From positions 1 through 5,056 of the forward strand of contig JAEZNV010000133.1 in NCBI GenBank assembly GCA_023441725.1: DNA of 5,056 bases, in the 5' to 3' direction. A program made the position numbers and the translations under genes. Below the pieces are notes generated by a model, which worked only from the letters and a program-made list of their open reading frames with translations, did no database searches and was not told the DNA's origin. The stretch comes from Actinomycetes bacterium (GTDB lineage Bacteria > Actinomycetota > Coriobacteriia > Coriobacteriales > Coriobacteriaceae). Position 1 is the first letter of the stretch; each line of letters begins with the position of its first letter. Shown one piece after another: positions 1 to 3,981 of the stretch.

Positions 1-65
1 TACAAGATTCGAACTTGTGACCCCATCCGTGTGAAGGATATGCTCTACCCCTGAGCCAATCGCCC
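1..65 (-). tRNA. tRNA-Val (anticodon CAC), partial at window edge
   Basis: Read on the minus strand, this folds as a tRNA. The 5' acceptor strand is GGGCGAT (65-59). The D-arm is GCTC / GAGC around loop AGGGGTA. The anticodon stem is TATCC / GGATG with loop TTCACAC, giving anticodon CAC, which reads GTG valine codons. A short variable loop follows, then a T-arm ACAAG / CTTGT around TTCGAAT. Only the first base of the 3' acceptor strand (A, pairing with T7) is in the window; the rest, the discriminator base and any CCA lie beyond position 1. The strand and the CAC anticodon are seen directly. The tRNA's 3' end points away from all the protein genes here, so the usual tRNA 3'-end integration site is not next to them. 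Confidence 0.93.
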
Positions 66-85
66 GTCGCCTTTCGGCAAAAGAG

Positions 86-115
86 ATACTATCATAGCCG
101 CGCGTGGTTTACCAA
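86..115 (-). promoter_or_regulatory. Possible promoter of the tRNA-Val
   Basis: On the minus strand, TTGGTA (115-110) and TAGTAT (91-86) are 18 bp apart and resemble -35 and -10 boxes about 20 bp upstream of the mature tRNA 5' end. An overlapping alternative is TTCTTG (118-113) with TATGAT (96-91), 16 bp apart. Neither pair is close to consensus in both boxes, so the exact boxes are uncertain. A promoter of the tRNA's own is plausible because 137 bp of non-coding DNA separate it from the upstream gene, and I see no clear hairpin-plus-T-tract terminator there. Confidence 0.35.
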
Positions 116-202
116 GAACTTTTTGCCTCGATTTTAAATTCGTGGGTGCCAGTCAAGCAAAAGCGACAAAAGCAATCGGCAAACCCACAGCTAAACCACC
201 AT

Positions 203-991
203 TTACCGCTTAATCCACGAAGTCTCGGGGCGGCAGATAAGTCGCGCGTTGTTGTAAGCCATGTCGAGCGTGAGGCAGGTGCGCGCGGCGTAAAAGCCGT
301 CCTCGCGCTGGATGGTCAACGCCAGCTCGGGCTTGTCGCCGGTCAGGCACAGCGGAAGGAGCAGCTGAATCCGGCCGCCGTAGAATTGCGGGACGGCGAG
401 CGTGTAGTTGGCTGCGGCGCGGCGGGCGGCCTCGACGACGGCGCCCTCAAAGGCGCGGCGCAGCAGCAGCGAGTTGCCCTCCCCCATCAGGCTGGCAGGG
501 ATGCGAGTCAGGTTCTCCTCGTCGCCCAAAATGTGGTCGATGTTAGAACGGATGGGCAGGCGGTAGTCAAAGACCAGCTCGGAAGGGTCCTCGGCAAAGC
601 GCACGCGGCACGGCAGGTACTCAAACGAGACCAGCATGGGGTCGCTTTCCTTAAAGAAACCCTTTAAAAACCAGCGCTGGCGCGCATCGGGCTTGGTGTT
701 GGGCTCAAACAGACCGTAGATGGTCTCGTAGCGGCGCGTGTACAGGCCGGTGTTAAACAGGCAACGGTCGTCGTCGAACACCAGAGGCAGGTTGGACGGC
801 GCAGTCTGGTCCGCGTCGCGCTCGGTCAGGAACACCGCGCGGCTGAACGAAAACGGCAAGTAGTTTTTGAGGATACGGTTGCTAGGACCCCAGTCCTCAG
901 GATCGGCGAGGTCGGCCAGGCGGTCGTAACAGGGCTCAGGGCAGAACGCAAAGTCGTAGACATTGCTGCACAAGGTACCAGGGATTTCCAT
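203..991 (-). CDS. DUF3825 domain protein
   Basis: A full-length protein that I recognise as the DUF3825 family, of unknown biochemical activity. Family-like blocks, numbered from the TTG at 1006, are: VYDFAFCPE near residues 16-24; ILKNYLPFSFSR at 45-56; FNTGLYTRRYETIYGLFE at 84-101; the IRSNIDHIL region at 152-160; VPQFYGGRIQLLLPLCL at 205-221; and TCLTLDMAYNNARL at 243-256. There is no signal peptide or membrane segment, so it is probably cytosolic. I recall this domain next to nucleic-acid-binding domains (LOTUS/OST-HTH, cold-shock) in some proteins; here it stands alone. I chose the ATG at 991 (262 aa), preceded by a GGAAG that sits rather close. An in-frame TTG at 1006 would add five residues but has no ribosome-binding site. 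It lies about 45 bp after the Doc-like gene on the same strand, so it may be the last gene of that operon. A TAGAAT box at 1039-1034 could be an internal promoter, but I see no good -35. Confidence 0.85.
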   Translation of the reverse strand: MEIPGTLCSNVYDFAFCPEPCYDRLADLADPEDWGPSNRILKNYLPFSFSRAVFLTERDADQTAPSNLPLVFDDDRCLFNTGLYTRRYETIYGLFEPNTKPDARQRWFLKGFFKESDPMLVSFEYLPCRVRFAEDPSELVFDYRLPIRSNIDHILGDEENLTRIPASLMGEGNSLLLRRAFEGAVVEAARRAAANYTLAVPQFYGGRIQLLLPLCLTGDKPELALTIQREDGFYAARTCLTLDMAYNNARLICRPETSWIKR

Positions 992-1036
992 ATGGCTTCC
1001 AATCAAGATAATGCCAGGCGTGCGGATGCTTTGATT

Positions 1037-1552
1037 CTATACGCGCGACGGGTCGCCCATGCCCGCAATGCAACCGCGGCGCAGCTCTTCGGCGAGCCCA
1101 CTGGTCGTACGGTTTCCGGATACGAGGTCCTGGATCCAGGCGTAGTACTGGTTGTCTTTGGGGTCGGGGCTGTCGGATAGCACGACCGGAGTGCCGGCGA
1201 ACCTTAGGACGGACAACGCAAAGACAAGGCTGGTGCGCTTGTTACCGTCCTCAAAGATGTGGTCCTTGACCATGTGCTCGGCCACGTAGGTGACCTGGTC
1301 AAAGATGTCTGCGAAGCGATCTGCCGGCGATTGACCGAATATTGTACAGAATGCACCCGCAAGCACGGACTCGACACGTCCAAGCTCAAGCGCTGCCCGG
1401 TTTCCCGTGGCGTCAGTCGTATAGCAGCGCCCGACCGTCAGCAGCGTGCTGTGTAAGCGCATCACGGCCGCGGCCATAGCTTCGAGCGAACCAGCATCAT
1501 CGAGCACGAGCGGCGCGAACGGATGAGCGCTCCGCTGCATAGCCGCCATCAT
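1037..1552 (-). CDS. doc: Doc/Fic-family toxin (death-on-curing type)
   Basis: A 171-residue protein, close to the usual size of single-domain Fic/Doc proteins. The catalytic motif is at residues 98-107, HIFEDGNKRT, followed by SL. His98, Phe100, Asn104, Lys105 and Arg106 are in place. The final Arg of canonical AMPylating Fic proteins (HPFx[D/E]GNGRxxR) is Leu109, and the Gly-to-Lys change at 105 matches phage P1 Doc (HIFNDANKRTA). Doc phosphorylates EF-Tu and stops translation, so a Doc-like kinase activity is the best inference; AMPylation cannot be excluded because Gly103 is Fic-like where Doc has Ala. The region around residues 50-95 (the GRVESVLAGAF stretch and the helix before the motif) fits the Fic fold. 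The start codon overlaps the stop of the upstream 61-codon gene as ATGA, and a GGAG sits 5 nt before the ATG. This translational coupling implies the upstream gene encodes its antitoxin. Confidence 0.88.
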   Translation of the reverse strand: MMAAMQRSAHPFAPLVLDDAGSLEAMAAAVMRLHSTLLTVGRCYTTDATGNRAALELGRVESVLAGAFCTIFGQSPADRFADIFDQVTYVAEHMVKDHIFEDGNKRTSLVFALSVLRFAGTPVVLSDSPDPKDNQYYAWIQDLVSGNRTTSGLAEELRRGCIAGMGDPSRV

Positions 1553-1734
1553 GAGTTCTCCAAGAGCCTGAGCGCGTTAGGCATGCCCTCAATGGTCAGT
1601 CGAATGGCTTCATCGATCGACGTGACGCCGTTGAGCAAAATCGGTGATGTTGAAATTGCCTCGTGCGTTATTGAATGATCTTCTTGAACAGTGCGACCAG
1701 CGCCGTCATCTAGCTGAACATAGCTCCAAAGCAT
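1549..1734 (-). CDS. Small protein, predicted antitoxin of the Doc-like toxin
   Basis: A 61-residue protein that I do not recognise from its sequence. The start is well supported: GAGGAGG lies 5 nt upstream of the ATG. It begins 11 bp after the stop of the HTH gene and ends in an ATGA overlap with the Doc-like gene, which is the position expected for an antitoxin. It does not resemble Phd, whose N-terminal half is a DNA-binding domain, and no helix-turn-helix is visible. The C-terminal part (about residues 39-59, with SIDEAIRLTIEGMPNALRLL) should form one or two amphipathic helices that could dock on the toxin. IEG at 48-50 recalls the E-G of the Fic inhibitory motif [S/T]xxxE[G/N], but the Ser/Thr position is Arg45, so the motif is not met. 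The antitoxin role is inferred from context only. Confidence 0.65.
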   Translation of the reverse strand: MLWSYVQLDDGAGRTVQEDHSITHEAISTSPILLNGVTSIDEAIRLTIEGMPNALRLLENS

Positions 1735-1745
1735 GTCTACCTCCT

Positions 1746-2435
1746 CTATAGCTTTACGGACGGAATAGCCCGCGAGTCGTACTCCAGGGCAACCGGCTGC
1801 CAGACGAGGTCTTCGATGGCGCAGCTAAGGGTGTTTGCGAGCGCCAGTGCCGAGGAGACCGAGGCGCGGCGTAGGTCGAGCTGGTTCTGCTCGTAGAGTT
1901 GTATGGCGCGAAGTTTAACCCCCGATTGGGCGGCGAGCTGTTTTTGCGTTAGGCCGGCCGCCTTTCGTGCCGCTTTGAGGCCCTTTTTGTCTGCCTGGGC
2001 GTTGTTCCATTTTTCGATGACAATCTGGGCGAATTTGTCCTCGGAGGCCTCGTGAAGCGGATGGTACGAGCCGATGATCCAATCGAGCGGGGCGACTTCA
2101 AGAAGGTCGCTAAAACACAAGCTGCACATCCATTGCGCATAGGCCAAAACCCAGCCCGCCCAATACTGAGGCGAACGGCCGAACGGATAGGTCTCCCTGC
2201 ATGCGACGGGGCTTAGTCCCGCATGAGCGATAATTTCGCGCGCGAGCTCGTCGCCCGACATGCCGCAGACGACGCGAGGTATACCGTGCTCAAACTGTTT
2301 CATCTCAAAAGCGTTCGACAGGATCGCCGTCAACTCGGCTGGATTCAACCCTTGGTCACAGAGAGCAAAATCGACCGCCTCGCCCAGCGTTCTCATGGCA
2401 TCCTCGAGATACATCTCACTGTAGGCGTGGGTCAT
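1746..2435 (-). CDS. XRE-type HTH protein, predicted antitoxin/autoregulator of the DUF3990 toxin
   Basis: 229 residues in two parts. Residues 1-145 form a domain whose blocks (AYSEMYLEDAMRTLGE at 4-19, GMSGDELAREII at 58-69, RSPQYWAGWVLAYAQW at 87-102) I recognise from HTH proteins that often sit beside DUF3990 genes in Gram-positive gut bacteria. Residues 152-211 are a classic XRE/Cro-C1 helix-turn-helix: LKAARKAAGLTQKQLAAQSG, then a recognition helix around VKLRAIQLYEQ (173-183), then a closing helix ending IEDLVW. The ATG lies inside the last codons of the upstream DUF3990 gene (20-bp overlap), with an AGGGG about 10 nt upstream, and the N-terminus matches where the family begins. The likely role is to neutralise the DUF3990 partner and repress the shared promoter. 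The toxin-first gene order resembles higBA-type systems. The DNA-binding call is strong; the antitoxin call is inferred. Confidence 0.87.
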   Translation of the reverse strand: MTHAYSEMYLEDAMRTLGEAVDFALCDQGLNPAELTAILSNAFEMKQFEHGIPRVVCGMSGDELAREIIAHAGLSPVACRETYPFGRSPQYWAGWVLAYAQWMCSLCFSDLLEVAPLDWIIGSYHPLHEASEDKFAQIVIEKWNNAQADKKGLKAARKAAGLTQKQLAAQSGVKLRAIQLYEQNQLDLRRASVSSALALANTLSCAIEDLVWQPVALEYDSRAIPSVKL

Positions 2436-3084
2436 CGCCCGTCATCCCCTCTCGAATGATATCGACGATACGAATTCCCTCAAACGGATTTTCGGCATGT
2501 AGCTCCCGATACTGCTCCCTTGCCGCTACATCTCGCTCCTTGGCCAATGGACCATACAGAGCTTGTGGCGCACGTTCAAATCCAGCAAAACGAATGCTCT
2601 TAAACGCGCGCTCGCTTTTGAGCACAAACTGCTCTCCCAAGTTGCCGAGCCTCATAGATCGACCAAGCTGATCGACGGTAATCGTATTGTTCACAAAAGC
2701 TCTGGCATAGCTAAAGTACGAGTCATCCGCGCGCCATCCCCTTATCACGTCGCAAGCGCTCGTGTCAGGTAGAAAATGATCGTGGAGATATTCGCACGCC
2801 CCCACGGCAATAGCGGTGTCCTTGCGAAAAGAACGATGCTCTACAAGCAACGCTATCCAATGCAAAACTGAATATTGCGGCGATAGCAGGTCGAGTACCT
2901 TGAGATCGGCCATATCGAGTTCATAGCGATTCGCAAAGCCATCGGCATCACGCGAGCATGCCCATTCCCTTGCAAGATCGAGGCTCTCTGTGCAATAGAA
3001 TCCCTGTCCATAGTCGTTATGGACTTTCCCCAGGCCAAGCTGAGGAGTCTCAATAATTTTCTGAGAACCATGCCACAGTTCCAC
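2416..3084 (-). CDS. DUF3990 protein, predicted ADP-ribosyltransferase-like toxin
   Basis: 222 residues that I recognise as DUF3990, a family related to the ADP-ribosyltransferase fold. Fold-type motifs in order are: LWHGS at 3-7 (His5, first-strand His); GQGFYCTES at 26-34 (Tyr30, as in H-Y-E/Q enzymes); the family block CDVIRGWRADDSYF at 111-124; and LGEQFVLKSERAF at 149-161, where Glu151/Gln152 sit at the third catalytic position. The last 50 residues are more variable and end inside the overlap with the HTH gene. There is no signal peptide, so the protein is presumably cytosolic and would modify an intracellular target with NAD; the target is unknown. The start is GTG, fixed by an AGGAG (3095-3091) six nt upstream; no upstream ATG is as good. 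It is the first gene of the cluster and directly follows the promoter/operator at 3097-3155. The family is confident; toxicity is an inference from pairing with the HTH gene. Confidence 0.85.
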   Translation of the reverse strand: MELWHGSQKIIETPQLGLGKVHNDYGQGFYCTESLDLAREWACSRDADGFANRYELDMADLKVLDLLSPQYSVLHWIALLVEHRSFRKDTAIAVGACEYLHDHFLPDTSACDVIRGWRADDSYFSYARAFVNNTITVDQLGRSMRLGNLGEQFVLKSERAFKSIRFAGFERAPQALYGPLAKERDVAAREQYRELHAENPFEGIRIVDIIREGMTGDDPRLQ

Positions 3085-3090
3085 GCGAAT

Positions 3091-3095
3091 CTCCT
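3091..3095 (-). promoter_or_regulatory. Ribosome-binding site fixing the GTG start of the DUF3990 gene
   Basis: AGGAG on the minus strand with a 6-nt spacer to the GTG at 3084-3082. It decides the start, because the first methionine codon proposed for this frame is not an ATG. Confidence 0.75.
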
Positions 3096-3096
3096 A

Positions 3097-3149
3097 ACAG
3101 GTATCGCCCTAGCGAGAGTTTACCAGAATATCGTCAGAGCGATACCTGT
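3097..3149. promoter_or_regulatory. Probable operator: 11-bp perfect inverted repeat at the toxin-antitoxin promoter
   Basis: ACAGGTATCGC at 3097-3107 and its exact reverse complement GCGATACCTGT at 3139-3149, separated by 31 bp. The arm centres are 42 bp apart, about four helical turns, so two repressor dimers would face the same side of the DNA. The distal arm fills the spacer between the proposed -35 and -10 boxes. The proximal arm lies in the early transcribed region, just ahead of the ribosome-binding site. The likely ligand is the XRE-type protein of the same operon, alone or in complex with its partner. The repeat is seen directly; the binding partner is inferred. Confidence 0.65.
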
Positions 3150-3155
3150 ATTCAA
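3127..3155 (-). promoter_or_regulatory. Predicted promoter of the DUF3990-HTH-Doc operon
   Basis: On the minus strand, TTGAAT (3155-3150, -35-like) and GATATT (3132-3127, -10-like) are separated by 17 bp, the ideal sigma-70 spacing. Each box matches consensus at four of six positions. Transcription would begin near 3120, leaving a leader of about 35 nt before the GTG. The spacer contains one arm of the 11-bp inverted repeat, which is consistent with repression by occlusion. Confidence 0.5.
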
Positions 3156-3216
3156 AGAGCAAGAGAGTGTATGGAACCGAGTTTGAGTTCAATAGTGGCT
3201 TCAAAGACTCTCCAAG

Positions 3217-3344
3217 TCCGGAAGTATGCGACAAAATTCAGACTTGCTGATCACGCCGGAGCACACTAACGCCTCTACCTGCAGTTTCTTTGCAAGAATA
3301 GGGCAGTGTGCTCGGCTGGTTCTGATTTTCCCCACACTTCCGGA
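3217..3344. repeat. Two nested inverted repeats in non-coding DNA
   Basis: The outer pair is TCCGGAAGT (3217-3225) and ACTTCCGGA (3336-3344). The inner pair is GAGCACACT (3259-3267) and AGTGTGCTC (3305-3313). Both pairs are exact 9-bp reverse complements, and the inner pair lies wholly within the outer. The region falls between the stop of the surface-protein remnant's restored frame (3356) and the promoter of the toxin operon (3155). It has no T-tract, so it does not look like a simple intrinsic terminator. It could be a structured 3' untranslated region, a recombination scar or a regulatory site; nothing in the sequence decides between these. Confidence 0.4.
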
Positions 3345-3355
3345 AATCGGGAGCA

Positions 3356-3822
3356 TCAGCAGCGGCGTGCAGCTTTGAGAGCCGCTGTTCCCAGCACGAA
3401 CAGCAATGCGGACACGGCAATCCAATGGCGTCGGCGGTCTTGGGAAGTGATGAGGAAGTCGCGGTTGCAGTCTTGGGGTTTGAGGTCTTGGCGACCGTGG
3501 TCACCGCCGTCGTGCTTGTCGTCTTTGTCGCGATTGCGGGCTTCACCGTGGGGCGCGTCGCTTGTTCCGTAGCGGTCCCTCTATTAGCAGGGTCAACATC
3601 GGCAGTGGACCCGCCATCCCCCGGCGCCTCGCCGCCAGATGTATCGGTCTCCCCTGTCGGGACGGTGGCGCCCTCGGGCTCTACAACAACGTGCGTCACC
3701 GTCATTGAGCCTGCGTCTACCATGCTGTCGGCCCCAAAAGCCCTGTCCAGTAAAACGATATTCAAGCCATGGCAGTAAATGGGATGTGACCGCGTCGATC
3801 TAGCATTGGTTTTAAGAGTTGC
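3356..3822 (-). pseudogene. 3' remnant of an LPXTG-like (LPKTA) sortase-anchored surface protein, frameshifted
   Basis: The frame is open from just after a stop at 3825-3823. It reads a short beta-rich stretch (with THVVVEPEGATVPTG), then a long Thr/Ala/Pro/Lys-rich linker typical of wall-spanning regions, then SSSLPKTAD, an LPXTG-variant sorting signal (LPKTA at 3447-3433). After AIGLP the frame turns into a Cys/His/polar sequence and runs on to 3238, which makes no sense for a wall anchor. One frame over, the same DNA encodes VSALLFVLGTAALKAARRC and a stop at 3358-3356, a perfect hydrophobic helix plus positive tail. A single missing base near 3415 explains this. There is also no signal peptide or large N-terminal domain: the only candidate start is a TTG at 3765 with no convincing ribosome-binding site. 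I therefore read it as a broken 3' fragment. A sequencing error could account for the frameshift but not for the missing 5' part. Confidence 0.7.
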
Positions 3823-3840
3823 TTAGGTGCAGTGCGTTGT

Positions 3841-3900
3841 GAATAGAATTAATTTAATCGATTTAAACCCATTATTAAATGCGTTAAATAAAGTAAACCT
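3841..3900. other. AT-rich intergenic block upstream of the ATPase gene
   Basis: Only 13 of these 60 bases are G or C, against GC-rich genes to the left. It contains the palindrome AATCGATT and repeated TTAAAT elements (TTAAATGCGTTAAATA near 3875-3890). Such blocks often act as upstream promoter elements or bind xenogeneic silencers or regulators; here that is only a suggestion. Confidence 0.35.
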
Positions 3901-3924
3901 ATTTGACGAAAAAATCGTCAAATA
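3900..3924. promoter_or_regulatory. Probable operator: 10-bp perfect inverted repeat over the ATPase promoter
   Basis: TATTTGACGA (3900-3909) and TCGTCAAATA (3915-3924) are exact reverse complements around a five-A centre. The dyad covers the -35 box and most of the spacer of the predicted promoter, so a bound dimeric repressor would block RNA polymerase. It is unlikely to be a terminator: the stem is AT-rich and no T-tract follows it on the plus strand. No regulator gene for it is visible next to the ATPase in this window. Confidence 0.6.
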
Positions 3925-3931
3925 CTATTCT
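3903..3931 (+). promoter_or_regulatory. Predicted promoter of the AAA15 ATPase gene
   Basis: TTGACG (3903-3908) matches the -35 consensus at five of six bases. TATTCT (3926-3931) matches the -10 at four of six. They are separated by 17 bp. This gives a leader of roughly 45 nt before the ATG at 3982, containing a small dyad (ATAAC at 3936-3940, GTTAT at 3947-3951) and an overlapping CTACC/GGTAG pair (3940-3944, 3957-3961) whose roles are unclear. Confidence 0.5.
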
Positions 3932-3981
3932 GATGATAACTACCAGGTTATTGTGAGGTAGCTGATCACCCAGGAGACGCC

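Noticed and set aside
1..202. tRNA-Val as the integration site of a genomic island covering the rest of the window
   Set aside because: The tRNA 3' end points out of the window to the left; integrases normally use the 3' half. No integrase or duplicated tRNA end is visible on this side.
104..667. Long open frame on the plus strand opposite the DUF3825 gene
   Set aside because: It is antisense to a gene with clear family motifs, has a low-complexity Gly/Ala/Gln-rich translation and no ribosome-binding site.
989..1006. MIGSHM start of the DUF3825 frame, with CATATG, resembles a leftover cloning-vector tag junction
   Set aside because: It is read from a TTG with no ribosome-binding site, surrounding DNA has no vector sequence, and the match is only a few residues. 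Chance is the simplest explanation.
3411..3420. Programmed -1 frameshift joining the LPKTA signal to the anchor
   Set aside because: A -1 shift would restore the anchor frame, but there is no X-XXY-YYZ slippery run or obvious stimulatory hairpin directly after it.
3425..3778. Open frame on the plus strand opposite the surface-protein remnant, with a Val/Ala-rich translation
   Set aside because: It is the complement of the Thr-rich linker; the hydrophobic look follows from the repeat composition, and it lacks a convincing ribosome-binding site.
3900..3924. Intrinsic terminator for either neighbouring gene
   Set aside because: The stem is AT-rich, no run of T follows on the plus strand, and it overlaps good promoter boxes; an operator fits better.
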